Below, one piece after another: positions 1-9,655 of a stretch of DNA of 64,000 nucleotides. The DNA lies in the NCBI GenBank assembly GCA_963973455.1, contig CAXAZF010000001.1, forward strand, positions 186,001 through 250,000, given 5' to 3'. Position 1 is the first letter of the stretch. Each line of letters begins with the position of its first letter. The position numbers and the translations under genes were made by a program. This DNA is from Marixanthomonas sp002364245. GTDB lineage: Bacteria; Bacteroidota; Bacteroidia; Flavobacteriales; Flavobacteriaceae. The notes below the pieces were generated by a model. It did not search any database and was not told where the DNA came from. It saw only the letters and a list, made by a program, of their open reading frames with translations.

Positions 1-674
1 TGAACGTTTAAGGAAATTGATACTTCTTGTGGCGACACAGATAACGAAGTGCCTTTGGGCACCTCAAGCTCTATGTTTTCAGAAAAATCTGTATCAATGT
101 TTTTATAGGTCTCTCCTTTTGTAGTAATCGAATCAACGTTTTTTATTACTTCAGAAGGTCCTGATATTTGAACCGAATCTGGTTTGACCTGAAGCGTATC
201 TAGGCTCATAAAACCCCTTTTAAAAGTAATTTCTGCCTTTGAAAAGACAGGTATCTTCTTTGAAACCAAGATTTCAAGATTTACTTTTAAAGAATCTAAT
301 GATACATTTTTTACTGAAAGGTTTTTATTTAACTGTCCAGATATCAGCCCAATTAATTGAGCATCTGGAATGGCAACGGTTTTATGCCCTTTTGTATAAT
401 AATCTGAAATGTTTATGTTAATTACAGGCTGTTTCAGTCTATAATAAAAAAACTCAAATCCATTTGTAGTAAGATCAAAAGAAACTTCTTCAGGGTTATT
501 TTCTGCCAATAAGGTTTCATTAGGAATGCTTTTGTACCGTATAGATGCATCAACAGTCGCTGTGTACTCCCGTGAAAACTTTGTGAGTACCCAAAATAAA
601 ACAGCCAAAAAGAGAAAGATCACAAATTTTTTAATCTTACCAGTATTATATTTTCTTTTTGGGTTTGCTGCCAT
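1..674 (-). CDS. YbbR-like (CdaR-type) domain protein, 3' end outside window
   Basis: The minus-strand frame is open from an ATG at 674 to the window edge, giving the first 224 residues. It begins MAANPKRKYNTGKIKKF, followed by one transmembrane helix (FVIFLFLAVLFWVLTKF), then extracytoplasmic beta-rich sequence with motifs typical of YbbR repeats (SIRYKSIPNE, KPDSVQISGPSEVI, VEVPKG-like ELEVPKGTSL). YbbR-domain proteins in Firmicutes (CdaR) regulate a diadenylate cyclase; in Flavobacteria the role is not settled. The next gene upstream in transcription is a GT2 glycosyltransferase ending 13 nt away, so they are probably co-transcribed. The family call is from sequence pattern only. The C-terminus cannot be judged. 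Confidence 0.72.
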   Translation of the reverse strand, partial: MAANPKRKYNTGKIKKFVIFLFLAVLFWVLTKFSREYTATVDASIRYKSIPNETLLAENNPEEVSFDLTTNGFEFFYYRLKQPVININISDYYTKGHKTVAIPDAQLIGLISGQLNKNLSVKNVSLDSLKVNLEILVSKKIPVFSKAEITFKRGFMSLDTLQVKPDSVQISGPSEVIKNVDSITTKGETYKNIDTDFSENIELEVPKGTSLSVSPQEVSISLNV

Positions 675-687
675 TCTATTTAAATAT

Positions 688-1689
688 TTAGTTAAAGAAC
701 AATTTAGGGAATTGTTTTTGAGGGTCTCTATTTAACAAACCAATATAATAACTGGACTTTAAAAAAGCGATACCATATCCAAAAAACTGTATAAACAAAG
801 CTACAATAGATAATAACCCAATAAATAAGCTTTTATTTTTTATTGCTGAACCTGTACCTACCAATAAAGTGTAAAATGCCAATGGTAATATAGCAAACCA
901 GTTAATTAAAAAAGTAGAAAGGATTGATATTATAACAAAGAACACAAAGCAAGTAGGGAACCAAAATGTAATTTTAGACGAATTGGGGTGCCATTTGCTT
1001 AGTATAGGTCTCACCAAACCAAACTTTTTTACTTGTGTGTAAAATTTTTGCCACGAAATACGGCGTTTATGAAATACATAAGCATTGGGAATAAACGTGG
1101 TTTTAAATCCATTTTGTAAAATTCGGTGTGAAAGATCTGGGTCTTCCCCTGGATGAATTTTTCCATAACCTCCCGTTTTTAGAAATGCTTTTTTTGAAAT
1201 TCCCATATTAAAACTTCTGGGCTCAAAATTGGTTATACTGTTTTTACTTCCACGAATGCCTCCCGTTGTAAAAAAGGAAGTCATTACATAGTTAATAGCT
1301 TTTTGTAAATCTGTAAAGTTTTCGTGGGCAGCATCTGCACCACCATAACAATCATAATAATTTTTCTTAAGGAAATTTTCTACAGTGGATAAATAATGAG
1401 GTGGAAGTAAACAATCTGAGTCAAGTATTATAAAATAGTTTCCCGTTGCTTTTTCCATTCCAAAATTACGTGATAATCCTGGGCCTGAATTTTCTTTATA
1501 GAAATATGAAATATTCAATTTTTCAGAAAATTGATTTACAACAACCTCACTGGATTTTGAAGACCCATCTTCCACTATTACAATTTCATAGGGTTTGTTA
1601 TAGTCCAGCAATGTGAAACTTTCCAAAAGTTCTTTAACTTCTTCTGGACGGTTGTAAACAGGGATTATAAAAGAAAAATTGATATTCAT
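688..1689 (-). CDS. Family 2 glycosyltransferase with C-terminal membrane segments
   Basis: The 333-residue protein opens with the GT-A nucleotide-binding strand FSFIIPVYNRPEEV, has the acidic pair EDGSS near residue 40 and the metal-binding DSD in IILDSDCLLPP near residue 94, and a GEDPDLSHR acceptor/catalytic motif near residue 180. Residues about 240-310 form two or three hydrophobic helices, so it is probably membrane anchored. It transfers a sugar from a nucleotide donor to an unknown acceptor. It lies 13 nt before the YbbR-like gene. A TAnnTTTG box sits only 4 nt upstream of the ATG, suggesting a nearly leaderless mRNA. Confidence 0.85.
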   Translation of the reverse strand: MNINFSFIIPVYNRPEEVKELLESFTLLDYNKPYEIVIVEDGSSKSSEVVVNQFSEKLNISYFYKENSGPGLSRNFGMEKATGNYFIILDSDCLLPPHYLSTVENFLKKNYYDCYGGADAAHENFTDLQKAINYVMTSFFTTGGIRGSKNSITNFEPRSFNMGISKKAFLKTGGYGKIHPGEDPDLSHRILQNGFKTTFIPNAYVFHKRRISWQKFYTQVKKFGLVRPILSKWHPNSSKITFWFPTCFVFFVIISILSTFLINWFAILPLAFYTLLVGTGSAIKNKSLFIGLLSIVALFIQFFGYGIAFLKSSYYIGLLNRDPQKQFPKLFFN

Positions 1690-1693
1690 CGCA

Positions 1694-1701
1694 CAAATGT
1701 A
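1694..1701 (-). promoter_or_regulatory. Bacteroidota -7 box (TACATTTG), glycosyltransferase gene
   Basis: On the minus strand TACATTTG matches TAnnTTTG exactly and is followed by TGCG and the ATG at 1689. No good -33 TTTG is present because the preceding terminator occupies that position. If used, transcription would begin at or next to the start codon. Confidence 0.4.
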
Positions 1702-1711
1702 ATGAATAAAA

Positions 1712-1744
1712 AAAAGCCATCCCGTACTAGCCGGGATGGCTTTT
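1712..1744 (-). terminator. Intrinsic terminator of the first T9SS cargo gene
   Basis: The arms AAAAGCCATCCCG (1712-1724) and CGGGATGGCTTTT (1732-1744) pair over 13 bp around a 7-nt loop and are followed on the minus strand by a run of T. It lies 22 nt past the stop at 1767. The GCCATCCC stem core recurs in the terminator at 5371-5393. Confidence 0.85.
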
Positions 1745-1766
1745 AAAAACTTATTTGAAAAAATTA

Positions 1767-4700
1767 TTACCTTTTAATTACTTTATAGGTTCCTATTTCT
1801 CCATTTACAGAAACTTTCATAATGTAGGTTCCTGTGTTTAAAGATGAAATATTAAGTTCTGCAGTTACATTTCCAATAGTTTGGTCCATTACTTTTTGAC
1901 CTAAAATATTATAGATGGCTACATTTTCAATATTATCTATTGCTCTTAATGTAAGAGCATTATCTGCTGGGTTAGGATAGTATGAGAAGCCTTCAATAAC
2001 GTTATCTTCAATTCCTAAATTGGTTCCATCGATAGTTATATCAGTTGTACCATTAGTATTAACAACAAACACATAGTAGGTTTGTCCTGCAGTGGTATTA
2101 ATAGTCGTTGATGTTCCTGGCAGACACTGATTAGTCCCTTGGTTTACCAAAGTAAGATCAGTTTCTGAAGCATTTTCATCTGGAGCTTCAAAGAACGTTA
2201 CTACACTTACTCCAGCAGGAGAGGTAATACTTGCTGTAGCTTCTCCATCTCCATTTGCTACGAAGTTATACCAAACACCGTTGGCCCCATCAATATTGCA
2301 CCCGTTAGGGTTGCCACCTTCTGTTGTAGCCGCAGGCATTGCCACAGCAGGATCTGTATAAGGGAAACCTACTTCATCCACATCGATAGAGTTTGCGATC
2401 ATATCATTTGGTGGTGGTACAGGAAGACAACCTACATTTAATGAATAATTTCCTGTAGCTCCTCCAAATCCGTGAACCAATATATAGTAAGTAGTATTAC
2501 CATCTCCTTGGAAAGCTACTTCAGATTGTAATCCAGTAGTTCCACAAGCGTCATCATTACCTGCTTCACAAACTAATGTTCCACAATCTCCTGAATAAAC
2601 AGATACTTTTGTATCGTAATCAGAATCACAAAGTGAAACTGTATAATCTGTAACTAAGCCTGAATCGTCTGTGAACGAATACCAAACACCTGGAGCTGTA
2701 ATAGAAACACCACTACATTCTGGAGCACCACTATCTGGAGTAGCACCTTCTGTTGAACCGGTAATGGTTTCACCACAAGCAATCGGTAGAGCTCCTTCAC
2801 AGAAATCGTTTTCTAAAGGCTCTTCACATGTTATATCTAAGGTAAAGTTACCTGAATTAGCATCAAAACCTTCTACCATTATCAAATAGGTAGTAGAACC
2901 ATCAGAAACAAATGTAACTTCAGATTGTAAGCCGCAAGAATCATCGTTAAATGCGATTTCGTTTGTAAGATCACAAGAGTCATATACTCGAACAGCTGAG
3001 TCATAATCAGTACCTCCTCCACAAAGAGAAATAGTTACCAATTCAGTATCGCCGCTTCCGGTATATGAGAAAAATTCATCTGGTGCAGCGTTACCTCCTG
3101 AATCAGTATCGCTTGTTGTTTCTCCAGTAAAAGTATCACCACAAGAAAGCGCGTATGCGTTTTCACATTCATCATTGGTTGGTGGCACGCAAATAGACAT
3201 AGAGAACTGTAATACCTGACCAGTATCTCCACCCGCATCATCACAAACCTTTAATATCCATTCACCAGTAATGCTTTCTCCATCAAAAGCATCGGCAAAT
3301 GTACCTCCTATGGCCATGTAAGGTCCTACGCCAAATGGAGCAGTTGCTCCTGAAATATCGTCTCCGCCATCTGCAAACATAGTTCCATTATAGGCATCGT
3401 CTGTACTTCCACCTAAATCTTGAGCAATTATCAATTCAGTACCTGCAGGTGAGACCAAAGAGATATCAAGATCTGATGAAAAAGTATGAGTAATATCAAT
3501 AGTTATATTTTCCAAAGTAGCTCCGTCACCAATAGTTCCAATATCTGTTACTGTGATTGGAATTTCATTTGGTGCATTAGCACAGTCTGCTGTTGAAGTA
3601 TCTACTCCATCAATATCCAATGGTACTGCTGTAGAGTCATAAGCTGTACTAGTACAATTTGGTGGTGGTGGAGGCGTTCCTCCGCCTTCAATAGCAACAA
3701 TAGTCAGCTCAGCACAATCTGCATTAACCGGCCCTAAGCCAGTTGCCATTCCAGTTGCAGTATCCACAGATGCCCACTGGTTAACACCACTTCCAATATA
3801 TGCTCCCATATATAAGACACCCGTGTCAGGGTCAAAGTCAGCATCTTGTGCAAAACTTATATCAATTCCTAGTGGTCCTATTTCAGTTGCTGTTCCTGTG
3901 GTAAGGTCCATAGAATATAAGTTATCTAAACCTATATCAGCCATATAAGCATTGCCATCATTATCAATAGCAATCCATATTCCTATTAACCCTGTAATGG
4001 TAGTAGTACCTATTTCAGTTAAGGTCCCATTTGATAAATCTACTGTATATAACGTAACATCATCGCCCAAGCCAGTAAGCATATACATAGTACTATTAGC
4101 TTCATTCCAAGCTAAACCCCTTGTGTTATGGCCGGAAACAATATTTGTAAGTGGCCCTACTGTTGTTGAAGTACCTGTAGTAGGATCGATGGTTAATAAA
4201 GTTAGATTGTCATTATCCATTGTATACAATGTACCTGAACCATCAAAATCACCAGCAAAGTTAGCTACAGGGTCATTATTAACTGTATTTATATTATAAG
4301 GACCATCTATTGGAAATGAACCAAAATCACCATTAGTACAAAACCCACCATCTTTGGCATAAACAGTAGAAATACCACCGCCGCTACTACCGGCTTCTTC
4401 AATAGATAAAGTATCGATTCCTATATAATCTGAGTTGCTTCCAGCAGGGCCGGCATCGGTAACCCAATACCTAAAGGCAACTCTAGTATCTGTTGCACCA
4501 CTAAGCCCCGATACGGTTACTGTAAATTCAGTCCATACATCAGGATAAACTCCTGTTACCAGAGTTGGGTTTATCTCGAGCAATAACTCGGTGTAAGAAC
4601 CTACATCGGCAGGCCCAGTAGGGTCTGTATTTGCACCTGTTGGATCTAAACGGACTTCCAATCTATCTGGAAATGTACTGCCTGTGGTTGTACGGGTCCA

Positions 4701-5222
4701 AAATTTAATTTCATCTCCATTCTCCAAGTTCAATACAGGAGTAATCATAAAGTTGTTTATCACAGAACCTGCTGTGTTGTTAAAGTTGGCGCCAATGTAT
4801 GACGTTGGTGCACCTGTTTGTGATGGAAAAACCGTTTCATTTCCTTGAAACCAATCTGTTGAACCAAGAACATCACTGGCATTTACAAAGCTGTAACCCG
4901 CTCCTATTAAGGTAGTGATATCATCAAATCCTTGTTCAAGAAGCATTGCTTGTGGTGCTTTATTACCAGCATTTTGACCTCTAAGATAGGCCTGTAACAC
5001 CTTTTTTTCATTAGGTGTAAATTGTTGATTATCTATTCCGGCTTGATTTTCATTGCTGCGAAGTCTTACCAAAAGTTCTTCTATTGACGCGGTTGGCTGT
5101 TGTTTATTATTAACTCCTATATTTCTTGATCCATAAATAGAAGGGTTAGAATGAATAAACTGTGCCTCCATGGTAGCAAAAATGCTACAGAAGACAAAGA
5201 TTAATAAAGTAATTTTTTTCAT
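1767..5222 (-). CDS. Large T9SS cargo protein with P-domain and repeated cell-surface modules
   Basis: 1151 residues. A Sec signal peptide (MKKITLLIFVFCSIFA, ending near ATMEAQ) is followed by a charged N-terminal module (SIEELLVRLR, FTPNEKKVLQAYLRGQN) shared with the next gene. Then come a choice-of-anchor-like jellyroll (about 95-280), a propeller-like region (about 285-515), a proprotein-convertase P-domain (about 540-675, with SSDLDISLVSPAGTELII and GEWILKVCDDAGGD), two related pre-peptidase-type beta modules (about 680-935), a C-terminal module starting PPPNDMIANS and a type A sorting domain (YYPNPADN to GTYKVIKR). It is exported and attached to or released from the surface. No catalytic domain was recognised, so an adhesive or structural role is inferred. 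Confidence 0.85.
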   Translation of the reverse strand: MKKITLLIFVFCSIFATMEAQFIHSNPSIYGSRNIGVNNKQQPTASIEELLVRLRSNENQAGIDNQQFTPNEKKVLQAYLRGQNAGNKAPQAMLLEQGFDDITTLIGAGYSFVNASDVLGSTDWFQGNETVFPSQTGAPTSYIGANFNNTAGSVINNFMITPVLNLENGDEIKFWTRTTTGSTFPDRLEVRLDPTGANTDPTGPADVGSYTELLLEINPTLVTGVYPDVWTEFTVTVSGLSGATDTRVAFRYWVTDAGPAGSNSDYIGIDTLSIEEAGSSGGGISTVYAKDGGFCTNGDFGSFPIDGPYNINTVNNDPVANFAGDFDGSGTLYTMDNDNLTLLTIDPTTGTSTTVGPLTNIVSGHNTRGLAWNEANSTMYMLTGLGDDVTLYTVDLSNGTLTEIGTTTITGLIGIWIAIDNDGNAYMADIGLDNLYSMDLTTGTATEIGPLGIDISFAQDADFDPDTGVLYMGAYIGSGVNQWASVDTATGMATGLGPVNADCAELTIVAIEGGGTPPPPPNCTSTAYDSTAVPLDIDGVDTSTADCANAPNEIPITVTDIGTIGDGATLENITIDITHTFSSDLDISLVSPAGTELIIAQDLGGSTDDAYNGTMFADGGDDISGATAPFGVGPYMAIGGTFADAFDGESITGEWILKVCDDAGGDTGQVLQFSMSICVPPTNDECENAYALSCGDTFTGETTSDTDSGGNAAPDEFFSYTGSGDTELVTISLCGGGTDYDSAVRVYDSCDLTNEIAFNDDSCGLQSEVTFVSDGSTTYLIMVEGFDANSGNFTLDITCEEPLENDFCEGALPIACGETITGSTEGATPDSGAPECSGVSITAPGVWYSFTDDSGLVTDYTVSLCDSDYDTKVSVYSGDCGTLVCEAGNDDACGTTGLQSEVAFQGDGNTTYYILVHGFGGATGNYSLNVGCLPVPPPNDMIANSIDVDEVGFPYTDPAVAMPAATTEGGNPNGCNIDGANGVWYNFVANGDGEATASITSPAGVSVVTFFEAPDENASETDLTLVNQGTNQCLPGTSTTINTTAGQTYYVFVVNTNGTTDITIDGTNLGIEDNVIEGFSYYPNPADNALTLRAIDNIENVAIYNILGQKVMDQTIGNVTAELNISSLNTGTYIMKVSVNGEIGTYKVIKR

Positions 5223-5370
5223 AATTAAAAGTAAAGTTTAGTTAATATTAGCCTAAAAGTAATGAAAAAAAAGCTGTCTTGATAATTTATCTACTTGAAG
5301 TTCAAGACCATCGTTTTCACACTATGGTATTCCTATTTTGTTATTTATATAAAGGTTTATAATAAAAAAA

Positions 5371-5393
5371 GCCATCCCGTATGCAGGGATGGC
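5371..5393 (-). terminator. Intrinsic terminator of the second T9SS cargo gene
   Basis: GCCATCCC (5371-5378) pairs with GGGATGGC (5386-5393) around a 7-nt loop, with a T run following on the minus strand (A-rich 5361-5370). It is 23 nt past the stop at 5417. The stem is the same as that of the terminator at 1712-1744, fitting duplication of the whole 3' end. Confidence 0.82.
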
Positions 5394-5416
5394 TCTTAAA
5401 ATTTATGTGAAATAAG

Positions 5417-8400
5417 TTACCTTTTAATTACTTTGTAGGTTCCAATTTCTCCATTTACAGAAACTTTCATTATATAAGTTCCTGTGCTTAAAGATGAAAT
5501 ATTAAGTTCTGCAGTTACATCTCCAATAGTTTGGTCTATTACTTTTTGACCTAAAATACTGTAAATGGCTACATTTTCAATATTATCCATTGCTTTCAAA
5601 GAAAGCTTGTCATCTGCAGGGTTAGGATAGTAAGAGAAACCTTCAACAGCGTTATCTTCTATTCCTAAGTTAGTTCCATCGATAGTTATATCTGTTGGAC
5701 CTCCTGTGTTTACAACAAACACATAATAGGCTTGTCCCGCAGTGGTATTGATAGTAGTCGATGTACCTGGTAAACATTGGTTAGTTCCTTGATCTACCAA
5801 GGTAAGATCGGTTTCTGAAGCATTTTCATCTGCTGCTTCAAAGAAAGTTACTACACTTACTCCAGCTGGAGAAGTGATACTCGCTGTAACGTCTCCGTCT
5901 CCATTAGGTACAAAGTTATACCAAACACCGTTGGCACCATCAATGTTACACCCGTTAGGGTTACCATCTTCTGTAGTCGCTACTTGCATCTGCACGTCAG
6001 GATCTGTATATGGGAATCCTATTTCATCAACATCAATTGAGTTTGCTATCATATCATTTGGTGGTGGTGGTATAGCACAAACTACATCAGCTTCCCATCC
6101 AGCTCTTGGCACAGAACCGTCACTCAAAAACACAAACGTAAGAGCTCCACTAGCATCACTAGAGGTAAAAGGTCCAGGAGGTGTTGTTCCATAATAACCA
6201 CCAGCTGGGAATCCTCCATTAGTAGCAGGATTTCCACTGTCAATTAATGGAAAAGTAGTATCGGGCCCATCATAAACATACAATGCATCCCAACCTTCTT
6301 CCACATCAAACGAGGTAAATGTTACAGTTACAAGCTCCATCGCATTTTCAGGGCTAATGGTAATTGTATCATCTGAATCATTTGCATAATCTCCATCAGG
6401 TCCACCATTGTCATAAAATTTACCGCCACACGCAGGTGGAGTTGCAAAAGTAATTGGTCCTGCAAAGTTACTCAATCCATCTGCATTACAATCTGCGACA
6501 ACATAGAAATCATAATTTGAACCACCGCTCAAACCTGTTGCTGTTGCAGTAGTAGTACCACTTGGAGTTGTTCCAGTTGCTATAGGTGTGTCTGTCGCAG
6601 GGTTTGCACCTTGCTCAAATACATACCAAATATATCCACTACTAGCATTGGGTTCTTCATCCCAAGAAAGGTCGGCAGAAGTTGGTTCTACATTTGTAAC
6701 CGCAAGGTTTATTGGCTCAGGACAAGCTGGAGGAGGTAATGTTTCTCCAACGGATGCCCACGCCACTTGCGGACTAGGATCATCAGTAACTATATTACCT
6801 ATTAAAGTAGTACTTCCTGTAGCTGTATCTACAGAACGCCATTCGGCTGCAAAAGCACCACCGTTAAAAGCTGCCATATAAACCATATCGGTAGTTGGAT
6901 CATACGCCATACCCTGACCAAAGTTAGCATCAAAACCAATAGGACCAACCAACGTGGTAGCTCCTGTTGCAAGATCTACACTATACAAACTATCATCAAC
7001 GATATCATAAGTATAACCCATTCCTGTACCATCAATAGCCAAAGCAATTGGTAGAGCACCAGTAGCAAGCCCCAAAGAACCTACCAAGGTAGCAGATAAA
7101 CCTACTGGATCAATTGTATAAAGATCGGTACCAGCTATGGCATATAAAGTACCTGAGGCACGATCATATTCCATCCCTACCCAATCTCCAGGTATGTTTC
7201 CTAATGAAGTATATATTCCTGTTGTTACATCAAAAGAATAAAATTCTCCTGCGTTATCTAATGCATATCCTGTTGTAGGGTTTGCTGGATCAATTGCTCC
7301 TGCATTTTCAAAATTAACAGTAATAGGCGATGTACCAAATACTTCAGTATTGCCAGGCGTTGCCGTTTCAAAACCAATCAAGTCTTGGTTGGCATTATTA
7401 ATACCATATACTGTAGTAAGCGGTCCGGGACCTCCACCACCCATTGGGGTACAGGTTCCGCTAAAGGTATAGACACCGTCTAATGCTGGATCAACCACAA
7501 AACCTACAACGCCATCGTCGTAAGCTTCTCCGTTTCCTACTATACTTGCTGTTGTGTTTTCCCAAAAACAGTTACTGGCATCAGATGTTAAAAGTGAAAT
7601 ACCTATCCAATATGTAGTCGGGACTCCAGCTTGACCATCTAGGGCAACTGGCGTGATATCTATAACAACTTCTGACAAATCAAATCCGAAATTAGATCCA
7701 ATCACGGTTTGAGATGCAGGAACAACCCCTAATTCTGAAGCTAATTCTGCTCCCGGTACTCCTCCATTGTCTTCATAGATATAAACATCTACACTAGCTG
7801 CTGTAACACCAGGGCTCATAAACTCATTAATGCTTATGCTTTCCAAGCTGTAATCTGTATCGGCATCAACTTCGACATCATTCGCAACAATCCTACCTAA
7901 ATCGGCATTGTTGCTTTTTCCATTTTCAAAAGCGTTGCTTGGGTTGTCTTGTGCACAAGGGCCACCTCCGCCTCCGCCAATGGGAGTACAGGTTCCGCTA
8001 AAGGTATAGACACCGTCTAATGCTGGATCAACCACAAAACCTACAACGCCATCGTCGTAAGCTTCTCCGTTTCCTACTATACTTGCTGTTGTGTTTTCCC
8101 AAAAACAGTTACTGGCATCAGATGTTAAAAGTGAAATACCTATCCAATATGTAGTCGGGACTCCAGCTTGACCATCTAGGGCAACTGGCGTGATATCTAT
8201 AACAACTTCTGACAAATCAAATCCGAAATTAGATCCAATCACGGTTTGAGATGCAGGAACAACCCCTAATTCTGAAGCTAATTCTGCTCCCGGTACTCCT
8301 CCATTGTCTTCATAGATATAAACATCTACACTAGCTGCTGTAACACCAGGGCTCATAAACTCATTAATGCTTATGCTTTCCAAGCTGTAATCTGTATCGG

Positions 8401-9487
8401 CATCAACTTCGACATCATTCGCAACAATCCTACCTAAATCGGCATTGTTGCTTTTTCCATTTTCAAAAGCGTTGCTTGGGTTGTCTTGGCTACATGCGGT
8501 ACCTCCGCCTCCACCGCCGCCGCCGGCAGCATCAATAATCTCAACATCCCATCCAAGCCAGTTTACCACTGTGCTGGAATGGAAAAAGAAAAAGAAGTTG
8601 CCACTTGTGGATGTAAAAGAAGCCGATCCATTTGAAGCAATCATGTCTGTCAAAGTTTTGTCACCGTCATTTATACCGCCATCACTATTATCATATAATA
8701 TAGTACCAGTAGCATCGGTACCATCATAAATTGTTAAATAGTCAAAGGTTCCATTTACTCCAAAATCAAGAAACTCAATTTCGGAAACCCCTTCTAATGT
8801 TGTCTGCGTGTCACAACCACAGTTGGGGTAATTTCCTGGTTCTCCGTCCGTATTGGCCCCACCTGGTCCTCCTGGATCAAAAAAGTGGTCACCTACATCT
8901 GGTGTAAATGTTTCAGTTGCTCCAGCCGAAGGAATAATATCAGCGAGTACTGCATAGGTGCGAGTTGCCGTATTGTTTTCCATGTTCAATGTAGCGTCAC
9001 GTTTTGCAGCTGCTGCTATTTCGGCTTCCTCTAAAGCGGTAAGCACTTCGGGAGCCATAAACAATGGGCTTTTAGTTTTCTTATTATTAAAAACCGGATT
9101 GTTTTCACCCAAACTTTTAATTGCAGCAGGCGCATCTTGATCAGCACCTCTTAAAATCGCATTTGGTTTTGTAAACTGTTGTTTGTTAGTTTTTCCATTA
9201 TTAAAAACCGGATTGTTTTCACCTAAACTTTTAATTGCAGCCGGTGCACCATGGTTAACACCCTTTATTCCTGAATTAGGCTTTGCCGGTTGCTGATTCG
9301 CGAAGTAGGCACGCAGAATTTGCTGTTCCCCTTTTGTAAAGTGTTCGGAAATCGATCCGCTTTGAGTCTCCAATTGAGAATACCTATTCAACAAATCGTT
9401 AATCGACGATTTGTCCGGTAGATTTTGCGCATTCAATGCCGTCGTAAAACATAGCAATAAACACCATAGAAAAGTAAATTTTCTCAT
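5417..9487 (-). CDS. Giant T9SS cargo protein with CUB, FN3 and exactly duplicated modules
   Basis: 1356 residues. A signal peptide (MRKFTFLWCLLLCFTTALNAQ) precedes the N-terminal module (SINDLLNRY, FTKGEQQILRAYFANQQ) shared with the previous gene. A 17-residue APAAIKSLGENNPVFNN unit occurs twice (about 80-140). A CUB-like domain lies at about 202-322, then two identical modules of about 168 residues separated by Gly-rich linkers (about 333-500 and 512-679), a propeller-like region (about 682-919), an FN3 domain (about 920-1019), a second CUB-like domain (about 1019-1139), the shared PPPNDMIANS module and a type A sorting domain ending GTYKVIKR. A surface or secreted adhesive role is inferred; no enzyme motif was seen. 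Confidence 0.85.
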   Translation of the reverse strand: MRKFTFLWCLLLCFTTALNAQNLPDKSSINDLLNRYSQLETQSGSISEHFTKGEQQILRAYFANQQPAKPNSGIKGVNHGAPAAIKSLGENNPVFNNGKTNKQQFTKPNAILRGADQDAPAAIKSLGENNPVFNNKKTKSPLFMAPEVLTALEEAEIAAAAKRDATLNMENNTATRTYAVLADIIPSAGATETFTPDVGDHFFDPGGPGGANTDGEPGNYPNCGCDTQTTLEGVSEIEFLDFGVNGTFDYLTIYDGTDATGTILYDNSDGGINDGDKTLTDMIASNGSASFTSTSGNFFFFFHSSTVVNWLGWDVEIIDAAGGGGGGGGTACSQDNPSNAFENGKSNNADLGRIVANDVEVDADTDYSLESISINEFMSPGVTAASVDVYIYEDNGGVPGAELASELGVVPASQTVIGSNFGFDLSEVVIDITPVALDGQAGVPTTYWIGISLLTSDASNCFWENTTASIVGNGEAYDDGVVGFVVDPALDGVYTFSGTCTPIGGGGGGPCAQDNPSNAFENGKSNNADLGRIVANDVEVDADTDYSLESISINEFMSPGVTAASVDVYIYEDNGGVPGAELASELGVVPASQTVIGSNFGFDLSEVVIDITPVALDGQAGVPTTYWIGISLLTSDASNCFWENTTASIVGNGEAYDDGVVGFVVDPALDGVYTFSGTCTPMGGGGPGPLTTVYGINNANQDLIGFETATPGNTEVFGTSPITVNFENAGAIDPANPTTGYALDNAGEFYSFDVTTGIYTSLGNIPGDWVGMEYDRASGTLYAIAGTDLYTIDPVGLSATLVGSLGLATGALPIALAIDGTGMGYTYDIVDDSLYSVDLATGATTLVGPIGFDANFGQGMAYDPTTDMVYMAAFNGGAFAAEWRSVDTATGSTTLIGNIVTDDPSPQVAWASVGETLPPPACPEPINLAVTNVEPTSADLSWDEEPNASSGYIWYVFEQGANPATDTPIATGTTPSGTTTATATGLSGGSNYDFYVVADCNADGLSNFAGPITFATPPACGGKFYDNGGPDGDYANDSDDTITISPENAMELVTVTFTSFDVEEGWDALYVYDGPDTTFPLIDSGNPATNGGFPAGGYYGTTPPGPFTSSDASGALTFVFLSDGSVPRAGWEADVVCAIPPPPNDMIANSIDVDEIGFPYTDPDVQMQVATTEDGNPNGCNIDGANGVWYNFVPNGDGDVTASITSPAGVSVVTFFEAADENASETDLTLVDQGTNQCLPGTSTTINTTAGQAYYVFVVNTGGPTDITIDGTNLGIEDNAVEGFSYYPNPADDKLSLKAMDNIENVAIYSILGQKVIDQTIGDVTAELNISSLSTGTYIMKVSVNGEIGTYKVIKR
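7449..7951 (-). repeat. 503-bp perfect direct repeat, downstream copy
   Basis: This segment appears base-for-base identical to 7986-8488. The offset is 537 bp (179 codons), so the duplication is in frame and doubles one module. In protein order this is the second copy. Linkers between the copies differ (Gly-rich, IGGGGGGPCAQ), so the repeat edges are sharp. Confidence 0.95.
7986..8488 (-). repeat. 503-bp perfect direct repeat, upstream copy
   Basis: First copy in protein order of the duplicated module that begins near QDNPSNAFENGKSNNADL and ends GVYTFSGTCTP. The absence of even silent differences over 503 bp indicates a very recent duplication or continuing gene conversion. Confidence 0.95.
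9083..9133 (-). repeat. 51-bp N-terminal repeat unit, second copy
   Basis: Encodes APAAIKSLGENNPVFNN. It matches 9197-9247 with a few silent changes at 114 bp (38 codon) spacing. It lies between the shared N-terminal module and the first CUB-like domain of the giant cargo protein. Confidence 0.8.
9197..9247 (-). repeat. 51-bp N-terminal repeat unit, first copy
   Basis: Encodes APAAIKSLGENNPVFNN, identical in protein to 9083-9133 but with silent differences, so it is older than the 503-bp duplication in the same gene. Confidence 0.8.
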
Positions 9488-9604
9488 AATTAAAATTAGA
9501 TTTTAGTTAATATTAGCTTAAAAATATCTAAAATAAATCTTAAACACAAGAAAATCAACAGTAAAACCATAAAATAAATCAATACCGTTAATTTTTTAAC
9601 AAAA

Positions 9605-9630
9605 AAAAGACCCGTAGCTACGGGTCTTTT
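9605..9630 (-). terminator. Intrinsic terminator after fabI
   Basis: A perfect palindrome, AAAAGACCCGT / ACGGGTCTTTT around AGCT, with further A on the left that reads as T on the minus strand. It lies 26 nt past the stop of fabI at 9656. Confidence 0.85.
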
Positions 9631-9655
9631 CTTAATATGCATTATTATTATAAAC

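Noticed and set aside
239..735. Two short plus-strand ORFs (60 and 69 codons)
   Set aside because: Both are antisense to the partial YbbR-like gene and show no coding signs.
3952..4299. Plus-strand ORF of 115 codons in the first cargo gene
   Set aside because: Antisense shadow produced by the repetitive Thr/Gly-rich coding sequence; no start context or homology.
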